A stretch of 30,422 nt of DNA from positions 1 to 30,422 of the forward strand of contig URIT01000026.1 in the NCBI GenBank assembly GCA_900547945.1, in the 5' to 3' direction. A program made the position numbers and the translations under genes. The notes beneath the pieces are model-generated. The model saw nothing but the letters and a program-made list of their open reading frames with translations, did no database searches and was not told the DNA's origin. Of the stretch, positions 1-9,026 are shown in pieces. This DNA is from an uncultured bacterium (lineage in GTDB: Bacteria > Verrucomicrobiota > Kiritimatiellia > RFP12 > UBA1067). Each line of letters opens with the position of its first letter. Position 1 is the stretch's first letter.

Positions 1-61
1 TTGCGTTCTCTGCGGCTAAACCCCTTTGGCTCTGCATAAATATCTCGTTGCACCCGCGTGC

Positions 62-90
62 TTGACGCACGTCGGTTTTTTCTCTATACT
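62..90 (+). promoter_or_regulatory. Sigma-70-type promoter of the TPR/ExbBD operon
   Basis: TTGACG at 62-67 and TATACT at 85-90 are separated by exactly 17 nt. The expected transcription start is about 96-98, only a few bases before the ATG at 101, so the mRNA would be leaderless or almost so. No Shine-Dalgarno sequence is visible before that ATG, which agrees. The same hexamers recur before the sigma factor gene and the DGR. Confidence 0.75.
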
Positions 91-100
91 TCTTTCCACC

Positions 101-3100
101 ATGAGCATTTCACATACCCACGTGCTGTCGTTCGCGGTTCTTGCCGCGTGTACACTCGCGCCCGTCGCGGCGGTGCGGGCGGCGGATGCGCCCGAGGCGG
201 CCCCGTCCAAGGCCGAAGACGCCGCGATGAAGGAGGAGCTGAAGTACATCGGCGCGCTCGTCGACGCGAACATGCCGGACCTCGCGGAGCCGGTCATCGA
301 CGCGGCGAAGAAGAAGTGGCCGCAGCTGGGGCCCAAGCTCAAGGTGCTGGAGATCAAGGGCGACCTGCGCCTCGGAAAGTTCGCCGACGTGCAGAAGGTC
401 GTCGACGGCATGAAGGACAAGAAGGGCGGCGAATACTGGGCGCTGCGCCTCTCGATGGCCGACGCCTACTACGACCGCTCCGAGATGGCGTCGTGCCGCA
501 AGATCTACGAGGAGTTCTTCAAGGCCGTGCCGCAGCCCGGCGCCGACCTGCTGGACTTCTACGTCGAGTCGGGCTTCAAGTGGGCGCAGATCTGCGTGAA
601 CGAGAAGAACTTCGACGAGGCCGTGAAGATGTACGCGGGCCTTCTCGCGAAGATCCCCGAGACGGGCGCGACCGAAGAGCGGTGGTGCGCCGTCGCGATG
701 GAGGACGTGTCGCTGCTCATCCGCCTCGCGGAGGAGATGAAGGATCCCAAGAAGGCGAAGGTGCGCGCGGACTACCTGGCCCAGGCGACGAAGATCGTGA
801 ACAAGCTGCTCTGGAAGAACGAACTCATCATCGTCTTCGGCAAGGCGATCGCGATGAAGGCGCACATCGAGGTGCTCAACGGCGACATGGAGAAGGCCCA
901 GGGGCTCGTCAACGAATACATGCCGCAGCTCTCGCAGATCCACGCCAGCCTCCTGGAGCAGGATCCGGACGGTCGCCGCGGCTACGTGCGCATGAGCCCG
1001 ATGCCCGAGTGCCGCTACCTGCTCGCGCAGATGCTGTGGGAGGGCGCGCAGGCCGAGGCGAAGGAGAAGAAGCCGGACGAGGAGAAGATCAAGTCGATGC
1101 TGCTCGGCGCGCGCGGCAAGAACGGCAAGCGCAACGGTCTCGGCGCCTTCAACCACGCGGTCAACGTCTACGTGAAGTACCCCGAGTCGTCCTGCGCGGG
1201 CGCGGCGGGGCGGCTCTACGAGGACATCGCGGCGTTCGTCCTCGCGCGCTACAAGGCGGACCTCAAGAAGGCCGTCAAGATCTCGCCGGACCAGATGAAG
1301 AAGGTGCGCCGCATGCAGTTCGAGAATGCGTTCGCGGTCTACAGGACCGGCGACTGCGCGGCGGCCATCAAGGCCTATGCGCCGCTCATCGAGCAGTTCC
1401 CGGACGCCGAGGAGGTTCCCGGCGCCGTGGCGGTGCTGGCCGACTGCAACCTCTCGCTCTGGCACGACGCGAAGGACGCGCAGAAGAAGCAGGCCTACCG
1501 GGCGGCGGCCGACGCGGCGGAGCAGGACCTGGTGAAGCGGTTCGCCGGCGTGAACGACGCGCGGGCGCGCGCGGCGGGCGACGAACTGCAGCGGCTCGCC
1601 GCGAAGGAGCGCGAACTGGGCGCGCTCGCCCGTTCGCAGCAGGTCTACGACCTCTACTTCAAGAACTTCCCGAACCACTACAACGCCGCGCAGCGCGCGC
1701 TCTCCCTCGCGGGGCTTGCCTACAAGGCCGAGGACTGGGAGCAGGCCGCGCACTACTACGAACTTGTCGCGACGGTCTACACGAATTCGCCGCATCTCGC
1801 GAGCTCCCTCCAGTTCCTCTCCGTCTGCGCCGCGAAAACGGGCGACACGGAGGCGCAGAAGTCCTGGCTGCGCCGGTTCGCCGGCACGACGAAGAAGCCG
1901 CTGGACCGCACGACCGCGTTCCTGCAGCTCGCGCAGATGCAGCAGAAGGAGGGCTTCGCCGCGTTCACCGCCGCAGCGGAGACGAACGACGTGACGGCCG
2001 CCGAGGCGATGCGCAAGGCCGCCTACCGGGACGTCGCGGGGGCGATCAAGGACTTCAGGACCGCGTCGACGGACAGCGCGAAGGAGCTGGAGTCGAACAA
2101 GGGCCTTTCGAAGGGCGACAAGGAGAAGTTCCTGCTCCGCCGCGAACAGGCGCTCTTCCTCGAAGGCGACTGCTGGCAGCGCCTCGCGTGGCCGGAGGAC
2201 AAGATCCCCGTCTTCCGCATGCAGGCCGTCAAGGCGTACGAGCGCTACCTCGCCGCCTGCCCGAAGGGGACATGGGGCCCCGTCGCGCTCGTGAAGATCG
2301 GCACGATCTACACCGCCGAAAAGAAGATGGACGAATCGCAGAAGGCGTTCGCGCGCCTGCAGAGCGAGTTCCCGGATTCCGACGAGGCCAAGAACTCGGT
2401 GCCGCGCCTCGCGAAGACGCTCATCGAGATGGGCCTCCGCCAGGAGGGCGTGGCGCAGTACAAGCAGATGCTGGAGACGACGGACGGCAAGTACACCGCC
2501 GGGCAGTTCCTCGCCGCCGGCGACGCGCTGCTGGAGGCGAAGGGCTGGGACGTCGCGGGCGAGGCGTACACGAAGTCCATCGAGCTGACGAAGGCCGTCA
2601 CGAACGAGAGCGCGAAGACGGCGATCATCGCGCGCGCCACGCTCGGCCAGGCCCAGGCGGCCGCCGGACAGAAGCTCTACGCCGAAGCGCATCAGAAGCT
2701 GGACCAGTTCGTGGAGAAGTACGCGAAGAGCAAGCTGGTCATCGACGCCTACGAACTCATCGTGGAGGTCGCCTCGGAGGAGGGCCGCGTGGAGAAGGAC
2801 GACGAGCTGCGCAAGCAGTACTTCAACGCGGCGGTGCGCGCCATCAAGCGTCTGCGCGGCCACTGCAAGACCCAGGCCGAGATCGACGAGCTGGACCTCC
2901 GTTCGGGCGACGTGCTCGTGAGGAAGATGGAGGCCGAGGAGGCGATGAACCTCAAGGACAAGGCGAAGGAGACGTGCGGCCTCGCGGCGAACGCCTTCAT
3001 CGCCTTCCTCATGTCGCACGAGCCCACCGCCGAACACCCGGCGAAGGACATGACGCCCGCCCAGCTCGCGAACCTCGAACGCTGCTACTCGTCCGCGCTG

Positions 3101-3238
3101 CCGCTCATGGCGAAGCTCGGCAAGGAGCAGACGGAGATGATCCTCAAGTACGGCGACACGTACATGGAGCTGTTCCCGAACGGCAAGCACAAGACCGCCG
3201 TCCAGAACGCCGTCAACCAGGCCAAGGCCGATCAGTAA
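101..3238 (+). CDS. Large secreted tetratricopeptide-repeat protein
   Basis: The product has 1045 residues. The first 28 or so form a Sec signal peptide (hydrophobic stretch VLSFAVLAACTLAPVAAVRA), so the protein should be periplasmic. The rest is alpha-helical and built of degenerate TPR-like helical pairs; the clearest is around residues 710-790, with AYERYLAACPKG and a following FPDSDEA of the YbgF/BamD kind. The start at 101 is chosen over an upstream in-frame ATG at 26 because the promoter lies between them. It heads a run with a second TPR protein, ExbB, two ExbD and a toroid protein, so it probably acts as a scaffold or partner of that proton-driven complex; this role is inferred. No enzyme motif was seen. 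TPR-type assignment is fairly sure, function unknown. Confidence 0.85.
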   Translation: MSISHTHVLSFAVLAACTLAPVAAVRAADAPEAAPSKAEDAAMKEELKYIGALVDANMPDLAEPVIDAAKKKWPQLGPKLKVLEIKGDLRLGKFADVQKVVDGMKDKKGGEYWALRLSMADAYYDRSEMASCRKIYEEFFKAVPQPGADLLDFYVESGFKWAQICVNEKNFDEAVKMYAGLLAKIPETGATEERWCAVAMEDVSLLIRLAEEMKDPKKAKVRADYLAQATKIVNKLLWKNELIIVFGKAIAMKAHIEVLNGDMEKAQGLVNEYMPQLSQIHASLLEQDPDGRRGYVRMSPMPECRYLLAQMLWEGAQAEAKEKKPDEEKIKSMLLGARGKNGKRNGLGAFNHAVNVYVKYPESSCAGAAGRLYEDIAAFVLARYKADLKKAVKISPDQMKKVRRMQFENAFAVYRTGDCAAAIKAYAPLIEQFPDAEEVPGAVAVLADCNLSLWHDAKDAQKKQAYRAAADAAEQDLVKRFAGVNDARARAAGDELQRLAAKERELGALARSQQVYDLYFKNFPNHYNAAQRALSLAGLAYKAEDWEQAAHYYELVATVYTNSPHLASSLQFLSVCAAKTGDTEAQKSWLRRFAGTTKKPLDRTTAFLQLAQMQQKEGFAAFTAAAETNDVTAAEAMRKAAYRDVAGAIKDFRTASTDSAKELESNKGLSKGDKEKFLLRREQALFLEGDCWQRLAWPEDKIPVFRMQAVKAYERYLAACPKGTWGPVALVKIGTIYTAEKKMDESQKAFARLQSEFPDSDEAKNSVPRLAKTLIEMGLRQEGVAQYKQMLETTDGKYTAGQFLAAGDALLEAKGWDVAGEAYTKSIELTKAVTNESAKTAIIARATLGQAQAAAGQKLYAEAHQKLDQFVEKYAKSKLVIDAYELIVEVASEEGRVEKDDELRKQYFNAAVRAIKRLRGHCKTQAEIDELDLRSGDVLVRKMEAEEAMNLKDKAKETCGLAANAFIAFLMSHEPTAEHPAKDMTPAQLANLERCYSSALPLMAKLGKEQTEMILKYGDTYMELFPNGKHKTAVQNAVNQAKADQ

Positions 3239-3268
3239 CCATCAGGATTCCAAGGAGTGGAGAAGACA

Positions 3269-4063
3269 ATGCGTAAGAGCGTAGTCACGGCATTGGCGGC
3301 CCTCGCGTCCGCCGCCGTCTTCGGCGCCGTCACGGGGTCGATCACGACCGAGGGCGGCGCGACCCAGAAGGGCGTGATCCGCTGGAGCATGCGCGACAAG
3401 GCGTATGCGGTGACGAAGGGCAACACCGAGATCCAGGTGAAGCCCGCCGACGTCGCGGAGATCGAGATCGACAAGCCCGCCGGGTACGACGAGGCCGTCG
3501 CGCAGGTCCAGAAGGGGAAGGGGGCCGCCGCGATTCCCGCGCTGCAGCAGATCGTCAGGGAGTATCGCCACCTCCAGTGGGACAAGGTCGCGGGGCGCTA
3601 CCTCGCCGAGGCCTATCTGTCGGCGGGCAAGGCGAACGACGCCCTCCGCGCGTGCGAGGCGATCATCGACGACGACGCCACCGCCGCCTACACGGGCGAG
3701 CTTGCGCCCGCCTACTGGAGCGCGCTGCTGGCCCTCGGACGCAAGGCGAAGCTGGAGGCGCAGCTGGAGAAGGCGGCCAAGAGCGGCGACCGCTTCTCCG
3801 CCGGCGCGGCGCTCACCCTGCGCGGCGACGTGATCCTCAAGGAGGGTGCCGAGTCGAACGACGCCGCGAAGAAGGCCCTGACCGACGGTTATCTGCGCGT
3901 CGTCTTCCTCTACACCGACGACGAGGTTGCCGACCGTCTGCGCCCCGAAGCCCTCTGCAAGGCCGCGCACTGCTTCGACAAGCTCGGGCAGAGCGGCCGT
4001 GCGGACGCGATGCGCACGGAACTCAAGCAGAACTATGCGGCGAGCCCCTGGGCCGCGCGGTGA
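3269..4063 (+). CDS. Secreted TPR-like helical protein
   Basis: The product has 264 residues with a signal peptide of about 20 residues (MRKSVVTALAALASAAVFGA). A short beta-rich part follows (GSITTEGGATQKGVIRW), then helical TPR-like pairs from about residue 75 (AVAQVQKGKGAAAIPALQQIV, AEAYLSAGKANDALRACEAII). An AAGGAG Shine-Dalgarno at 3252-3257 precedes ATG 3269; a GTG at 3257 in the same frame overlaps that ribosome site and is less likely. It starts 30 nt after the large TPR gene and precedes exbB, so it is likely a periplasmic partner in the same assembly. The exact role is not known. Confidence 0.8.
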   Translation: MRKSVVTALAALASAAVFGAVTGSITTEGGATQKGVIRWSMRDKAYAVTKGNTEIQVKPADVAEIEIDKPAGYDEAVAQVQKGKGAAAIPALQQIVREYRHLQWDKVAGRYLAEAYLSAGKANDALRACEAIIDDDATAAYTGELAPAYWSALLALGRKAKLEAQLEKAAKSGDRFSAGAALTLRGDVILKEGAESNDAAKKALTDGYLRVVFLYTDDEVADRLRPEALCKAAHCFDKLGQSGRADAMRTELKQNYAASPWAAR

Positions 4064-4137
4064 TCTTTCCTGCCCACTCTCAACTTTCAACTTCCAAACA
4101 GAATCAAGTTTAAAAAGCTTCAAAAAGGAACAAACAC

Positions 4138-4983
4138 ATGAACATGAAGAAGATGCAGAAGTCGGTGATGGCCGCGATGATGATGCTCGGCCTGGTTGTG
4201 GCACCCGTCGCGGCGGGCGTGGCGATGGCGCAGGATGCGGCACCGGCGACGCAGAAGCAGCAGCAAGGCGGCGGCGACCTGGTCGGCGCGGACGGCAAGG
4301 CCGTCGATCCGAGCCAGCAGCAGAAGTCCGGCGGCGGCTTCTTCGACATCGTCTTCGGTTCGGGCGTCGTCGGCGCGATTCTCTGGTTCGCCCTCTTCGC
4401 CGACGGCGCGATGGCCATCTACTTCGCGGTGGACTGCTTCGTCCTGATCAAGCCCCAGAAGCTCATGCCGACCTCGCTCATCACGAACGTGCAGAGCGCG
4501 ATGGTGGAGGGCGACGTGATGAAGGCCCTCAAGGTGTGCGAGAACGAGCCGAGCGCGATGTCGAACATCCTCAGCACGGCGTTCCAGCACGTCGAGGACG
4601 GCTACGATGTCATCCAGGAGGCGGTCAACGGCGCGGCCGACCTGGAGACCGAGCGCCTGACGCAGCGCCTGACGTGGATTTCCGTTTGCTCGAACCTCGG
4701 TCCGTCCCTCGGTCTGCTCGGTACGGTGCAGGGCATGATCTTGACGTTCGAGGCCCTCGCCCAGGGCGGCGCGGGCGACGCCTCGATGCTCGCGAATTCC
4801 ATCGGCCAGGCCCTCTGGACGACGGCCGCCGGCCTGTGCGTCTCCATCCCCTCCATCACGATCTACTACTCGCTGCGCAACAAGGCGACCCGCCTCATCA
4901 TGCGCATGACGGCGCTCACGATGGAGCTTCTGAAGGGCCTCCGCAACGTCGAAGTCGTGGACGAGAACGCGCAGCAGGCCTAA
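4138..4983 (+). CDS. exbB: MotA/TolQ/ExbB proton-channel family protein
   Basis: The product has 281 residues. ExbB/TolQ proteins form the inner-membrane proton channel that energises TonB or TolA. Residues 1-32 look like a cleavable signal sequence followed by a Gln/Gly-rich stretch, as in ExbB variants with a periplasmic N-terminus. Transmembrane segments lie near residues 75-100 (VVGAILWFALFADGAMAIYF), 185-205 (SNLGPSLGLLGTVQGMILTF) and 222-247. The conserved GLLGTVxGM motif of the family is clear, and the Ser/Thr-rich third helix (ALWTTAAGLCVSIP) is typical. AAGGA lies upstream of the ATG. Two exbD genes follow. The symbol denotes the family, not proven orthology to E. coli ExbB. Confidence 0.9.
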   Translation: MNMKKMQKSVMAAMMMLGLVVAPVAAGVAMAQDAAPATQKQQQGGGDLVGADGKAVDPSQQQKSGGGFFDIVFGSGVVGAILWFALFADGAMAIYFAVDCFVLIKPQKLMPTSLITNVQSAMVEGDVMKALKVCENEPSAMSNILSTAFQHVEDGYDVIQEAVNGAADLETERLTQRLTWISVCSNLGPSLGLLGTVQGMILTFEALAQGGAGDASMLANSIGQALWTTAAGLCVSIPSITIYYSLRNKATRLIMRMTALTMELLKGLRNVEVVDENAQQA

Positions 4984-5031
4984 ACCACCGGTTCGCATGC
5001 GTCCCCACAGGACCTGAAAGGACCGTCGGAC

Positions 5032-5457
5032 ATGGCACGAAAGAAACATGAAAATCCGCAGCTGGACATGACGCCGATGATCGACGTCGTGTTCGAGCTG
5101 ATCATCTTCTTCGTCGTGACGCTCACCCAGGCGACGGCGAAGGACGAGACGGTGAAGCTGGAGGACGGCAAGCACGGCATCGAGCTGACGCCGGACGAGC
5201 TGCCCCCCACGCACCTGATCGTCGATGTCGCCCGGAACGGGCGCATCTCGATGTGCGACGTCACGATCACCCCCGCCGAGCTCGGCCGCCGCGTCAAGGA
5301 GCGTCTGCGCAAGTACGGGGAGTTCCCCGTCCTCATCCGCGCAGACTACCGTGCGCGGCACAAGTCCGTGGCGGAGGTGATGAACGCCTGCACGATGAAC
5401 GGCATCTGGAAGCTCTCGTTCGTGGCGGTCTACGACCGCAAGAGCGAGAGGAAGTGA
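5032..5457 (+). CDS. exbD: ExbD/TolR-family biopolymer transport protein (first copy)
   Basis: The product has 141 residues, the usual ExbD length. A short cytoplasmic start (MARKKHENPQ) leads to one transmembrane helix with the family signature LDMTPMIDVVFELIIFFVV; Asp18 is the proton-coupling aspartate equivalent to Asp25 of E. coli ExbD. The remainder, residues 40-141, is a periplasmic ExbD/TolR domain. It follows exbB by 48 nt with an AAAGGA ribosome site and precedes a second copy by 10 nt. It should sit in the pore of the ExbB pentamer. Confidence 0.9.
   Translation: MARKKHENPQLDMTPMIDVVFELIIFFVVTLTQATAKDETVKLEDGKHGIELTPDELPPTHLIVDVARNGRISMCDVTITPAELGRRVKERLRKYGEFPVLIRADYRARHKSVAEVMNACTMNGIWKLSFVAVYDRKSERK
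5050..5120 (+). repeat. 71-nt near-identical block shared by the two exbD genes
   Basis: Positions 5050-5120 match 5486-5556 at 69 of 71 bases; the two differences are T/C at the sixth base and G/C near the end. The block encodes the N-terminal tail and transmembrane helix with its proton-coupling Asp. The flanking periplasmic domains have diverged beyond recognition at DNA level, so the block marks duplication followed by strong conservation or gene conversion limited to the helix. Confidence 0.9.
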
Positions 5458-5467
5458 GGTTCCGACC

Positions 5468-5863
5468 ATGGCACGCAAGGAACAGGAAAACCCGCAGCTG
5501 GACATGACGCCGATGATCGACGTCGTGTTCGAGCTGATCATCTTCTTCGTCGTCACGATCAAGCAGGAGGACATCTTCTCCAAGCTGAACGCGAACCGCC
5601 CGGCCCCGAACACGTCGGCGGCGTCAAGCGAGGAGAACGATACCCAGATCAAGATCGACATCGGCCCCGGCGGCTTCGTGTTCAACAGCCGCGGCGTTTC
5701 GCTCAAGGAACTCGACCGCAACATCAAGCAGCTCGCCGCCGTCTCCAAGAAGTCGACGGTGATCGTGCGCTGCACGATGGATTCGCCGCACAAGTTCCTG
5801 GTGGACGCGCTTGACACCTGCAACAAGTACGGCATGTACAATCTGTCGATTTTCAGCATGTAA
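5468..5863 (+). CDS. exbD: ExbD/TolR-family biopolymer transport protein (second copy)
   Basis: The product has 131 residues. The N-terminus and transmembrane helix are nearly identical to the first copy, including Asp18 in LDMTPMIDVVFE. The periplasmic domain from residue 37 on is different but keeps the ExbD/TolR pattern (IKIDIGPGGFVFNSRGVSLKE, then VIVRCTMDSPHKFLVDALDTC). It begins 10 nt after the first copy and ends 24 nt before the toroid gene. Two different ExbD subunits may form a hetero-dimer in one ExbB channel; this is inference. Confidence 0.9.
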   Translation: MARKEQENPQLDMTPMIDVVFELIIFFVVTIKQEDIFSKLNANRPAPNTSAASSEENDTQIKIDIGPGGFVFNSRGVSLKELDRNIKQLAAVSKKSTVIVRCTMDSPHKFLVDALDTCNKYGMYNLSIFSM

Positions 5864-5887
5864 CCCGTGGAAGGAGGATCGTTCGCG

Positions 5888-7753
5888 ATGGAAACGATCG
5901 ACGAGGAAGAGATCAAGGAGCAGCTTAAGGAGGAGATGGCCAAGTTCGAGGACGACGGCTACTTCCGGCGTCTCATCAAGATGTTCGTCGGCCTGGGGCG
6001 TCCGCGCAACTCGCCGGAGTACAAGGAGGCCATCGTCGAGCTGCAGCGCCAGACCGCGCCCCTGCTGGCGATCCTGCTGCCGATTCTGGTCGTCGCGACG
6101 TTGTTCGTTGTGACGGCGGTTTCCGGTTCCGGGAAGCGGGAACTCAAGGTCGAGATCGTGCAGGCCGACCAGCAGGACGATGCGCTGGATGAGATCGAGA
6201 CGCCGCAGGAGACGGAGCCGCCGCCCGAGATGGACAACATCGAGATCACGGTCGATGCGCCGTCGATGAACCCCACCGAGATGGCGTCGGAGGCGGCCCC
6301 CGCGCCGACGGCCGAACCGCAGTCCGTGAAGGTGGCCTCCGTCGACGCGATGCTCAGCATCAAGAGCCCGGTCACGATGAAGTCGGTGATGGGCACCTCG
6401 CGCGGCGCGGGCGTGCGCGGCACCTACACGCGCGGCGGCGCGTCCTATGGCGACGCCGCCACCGAGGCCGCCGTGATGAAGGCGCTCCGCTGGCTGAAGG
6501 CGACGCAGCAGGGCGACGGTTCGTGGCCGACCTGGGGCAGTCTGGAGGGCTTCAAGAACCAGCAGGAAAGGGCGTTTAAAGAAAAGAAGATCAACAAGGC
6601 CGCCTACGACGGCGCGATGGCGACCTACCAGAAGTACAAGAGCCTGGGCCTTGAGAAGGGCATGGACGCCGCCGCCGGTGCGGGCTTCGCGATTCTGGCC
6701 TATCTCGCCCACGGCGAGACGCCCGCCTCCAAGGAGTTCGGCCCCACCGTCCAGAAGGCCCTCGACTACCTGATCAACAGCGTCTACGTCGTCAAGGACA
6801 AGAACGGGAAATTGGCGAAGGACCCGAACGGCAACACGCCCTACATCCGGATGTCCGGTGCGGGCGGGTCGGAGTACGGCTTCCTTATCGGCACCTACGC
6901 CCTCTGTGAGGCATACGGCATGACGAAGAACCCGAACGCCCGCGAGGCCGCCGAGAAGACGCTCGGGCGCATCATCAGCGGCCAGACCGCGACGGGCGGC
7001 TGGAACTACAACATGGCGCGCGTCACGAAGGACGGCCCGGACGACATTTCATTCGGCGGCTGGGCCATGCAGGCCATCAAGGCCGGCAAGATGGCGGGCA
7101 TCCATCTGCCCGGCATGGAGGAGTGCATCAAGAAGGCGGTCAACTGCCTCAAGAAGCGCAACTACTCCGAGAAGGCCGGCTTCGTCTACCGCGCGACCAC
7201 CAACCACAAGGGCGGCACGGGCGGTCTTGCGGGCGTCGGCTGCCTTGCGATGCAGCTTCTCGGCTACGCCAAGGAGAAGGAGGTCGCGAACGCCCTCAAT
7301 GTGATGCGCGACTGGCAGCCGTCGCTCGACAAGGTCTACTCCTATGCACCGGGCAAGCCGGAGAACGCGCAGTACTACTGCTACTATGCGGCGCAGTGCA
7401 AGTACCAGGCGGGCATGTGCAAGGACGCGACGCCGGCGAACTTCACGCTCTGGAAGAAGTGGAACGCCGAGATGAAGGCCCTCTACACGAAGGCGGTCAT
7501 CACGGTCACGGACAAATCGGGTCAGCCGGTCACGGTCAAGGACCCGGCGGGCAAGGACCGTCCGATCGGCCGCTGGGAGAACAAGGACCACTACAACTAC
7601 GACGTGATGGGCACCTGCCTCGCGGCCCTGCAGCTGATGGTGTACTACCGCTATCTGCCCACGACCTCGCTCAAGGCGACGGAGGTCGAGGCCGACGTCG
7701 AGACGCTCTCGAAGGACAAGGGCGGCGAGATCAGCGTCACGATCGACATCTGA
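5888..7753 (+). CDS. Membrane-anchored alpha/alpha-toroid (terpene-cyclase-like repeat) protein in TonB position
   Basis: The product has 621 residues. An acidic cytoplasmic start of about 55 residues (ETIDEEEIKEQLKEEMAKFE) is followed by one transmembrane helix near residues 57-77 (LLAILLPILVVATLFVVTAV). Next comes an acidic, proline-containing linker (ETPQETEPPPEMDN) that recalls TonB, then from about residue 190 a prenyltransferase/squalene-cyclase-type alpha/alpha toroid with QW-like motifs (QQGDGSW and QTATGGW). The DxDD acid motif of true squalene-hopene cyclases was not found, so a binding role is more likely than cyclisation. AAGGAGG at about 5870-5876 selects ATG 5888 over the in-frame GTG 5867. 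Placement straight after exbB-exbD-exbD suggests that the toroid is moved by the proton-motive force; this is inference. Confidence 0.82.
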   Translation: METIDEEEIKEQLKEEMAKFEDDGYFRRLIKMFVGLGRPRNSPEYKEAIVELQRQTAPLLAILLPILVVATLFVVTAVSGSGKRELKVEIVQADQQDDALDEIETPQETEPPPEMDNIEITVDAPSMNPTEMASEAAPAPTAEPQSVKVASVDAMLSIKSPVTMKSVMGTSRGAGVRGTYTRGGASYGDAATEAAVMKALRWLKATQQGDGSWPTWGSLEGFKNQQERAFKEKKINKAAYDGAMATYQKYKSLGLEKGMDAAAGAGFAILAYLAHGETPASKEFGPTVQKALDYLINSVYVVKDKNGKLAKDPNGNTPYIRMSGAGGSEYGFLIGTYALCEAYGMTKNPNAREAAEKTLGRIISGQTATGGWNYNMARVTKDGPDDISFGGWAMQAIKAGKMAGIHLPGMEECIKKAVNCLKKRNYSEKAGFVYRATTNHKGGTGGLAGVGCLAMQLLGYAKEKEVANALNVMRDWQPSLDKVYSYAPGKPENAQYYCYYAAQCKYQAGMCKDATPANFTLWKKWNAEMKALYTKAVITVTDKSGQPVTVKDPAGKDRPIGRWENKDHYNYDVMGTCLAALQLMVYYRYLPTTSLKATEVEADVETLSKDKGGEISVTIDI

Positions 7754-7775
7754 CCGCGCACCGTGCCGGGACATC

Positions 7776-9002
7776 ATGCCCTTTAGCCTCTTTCTCGCCC
7801 TCAAGTACCTCAAACCGAAGCGCAGCGTGACCTCCGTGATCACCTGCGTTTCGGTTTTGGGCGTTCTCCTCGGCGTCGCCGTCGTCATCATCGTGCGCGC
7901 GGTCATGACGGGCTTCGGTGACCTCTGGGAGGAGAAGATCCTCGACTTCAAGCCCCACGTCTCGCTCACGTCCTACGGCGGGGGGCAGGTCGTCCAGGAC
8001 GAGGACCGGCTTGCGCGGGACCTTGCCGCGCTCCCCGGCGTCGTGTCCGTCTCGCCCGAGATCGACACGCGCATCATGCTCTCCTTCCGCGGGCGCGTCT
8101 CGGCCCCGATCGTGCTGGGCGTCGACCCCGACCGCTTCCGCGACGCCTACAGGATCGGCGCGCCGCGCGCCGGCGTCTACGACCTGGAGGGTGATTCGAT
8201 CATCCTCGGCGTCGACCTCGCCCGTTCGCTCGGCGTGTGGGTGGGCGACGACGTGACGGTCTACTCGCCGAAGACGCTCGCCGCGCGCGACGAGATCTTC
8301 CTGCCGCTCAAGTGGCGCGTGACGGGTATCTTCTCCTCCGGCCAGCGCGACTACGACGCGGGCTTCTGCGTCTGCTCGCTCGCGAACGCGCGGGACCTGA
8401 TGGGACTGGAACACGGCGTCTTCGCGATCCACGTGAAGACGGCGGCCCCGGGGAACGCGCCCGTCTTCGACGCCCTCTGCGGACAGATCCGCGCGCGCGC
8501 GCCGTCGTGCCGCGTCGTCACGTGGCGCGAGGCGGACCGCGAACTCTTCAACGCGCTCGCCGTCGAGAAGAACATGACCGCGCTCCTCCTCATGCTCGTG
8601 ACGGTCGTCGCGCTCTTCTGCGTGATGAACACGCTCCTCGTCCTGACCGTGCAGAAGACGCCGGAGATCGGCCTCCTCAAGGCGCTCGGCTTCCCGCGCG
8701 GGAAGATCATGGGCGCGTTCGTGGTCCACGGCCTCGTGCAGGTGACGGCCGGGGTCCTGGTCGGGCTTGGGCTTGCGTACGCGATTCTGCGGAACCTGCA
8801 GAACATCGTGGACCAACTCGCGCACTTCGGCGTGCAGGTCTTTCCGAAGGCGGTCTACGGACTCGATGCGATTCCCTACCGCCTCGTCGCGTCGGACGTC
8901 GTGTGGGTCGTCGTGATCGTCTACGTCTTCGGTCTGCTCGCGGCCCTTGTCCCCGCGTTCCTGGCGGCGTCGAAGAACCCCGTCGAGGCGTTGGGGTCGT
9001 GA
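7776..9002 (+). CDS. lolC: LolC/LolE-like ABC transporter permease
   Basis: The product has 408 residues, close to the 400-415 of LolC/E. LolCDE extracts lipoproteins from the inner membrane. The N-terminal block FLALKYLKPKRSVTSVITCV followed by VLGVLLGVAVVIIV and MTGF is typical of the family; a MacB-like periplasmic domain lies at about residues 50-260, and an FtsX-type permease domain with three helices at about 275-400 (TPEIGLLKALGFPRGKIMGAF). It starts 22 nt after the toroid gene and is followed by its ATPase. One permease gene is present, so the transporter may be a homodimer. LolC versus LolE cannot be told apart. Confidence 0.85.
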   Translation: MPFSLFLALKYLKPKRSVTSVITCVSVLGVLLGVAVVIIVRAVMTGFGDLWEEKILDFKPHVSLTSYGGGQVVQDEDRLARDLAALPGVVSVSPEIDTRIMLSFRGRVSAPIVLGVDPDRFRDAYRIGAPRAGVYDLEGDSIILGVDLARSLGVWVGDDVTVYSPKTLAARDEIFLPLKWRVTGIFSSGQRDYDAGFCVCSLANARDLMGLEHGVFAIHVKTAAPGNAPVFDALCGQIRARAPSCRVVTWREADRELFNALAVEKNMTALLLMLVTVVALFCVMNTLLVLTVQKTPEIGLLKALGFPRGKIMGAFVVHGLVQVTAGVLVGLGLAYAILRNLQNIVDQLAHFGVQVFPKAVYGLDAIPYRLVASDVVWVVVIVYVFGLLAALVPAFLAASKNPVEALGS

Positions 9003-9026
9003 GGTTTGTTTCGTGAGGGAGGCCGC

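Noticed and set aside
110..3190. Very long open frames opposite or out of phase with the TPR gene (minus 110-3190, plus 58-3276)
   Set aside because: They are Arg/Leu-rich shadows produced by high GC and the strong codon bias of the real gene; no signal peptide, ribosome site or family motif.
4120..5943. 607-codon minus-strand frame over exbB and exbD
   Set aside because: It mirrors the well-supported ExbB/ExbD genes and shows no coherent protein features.
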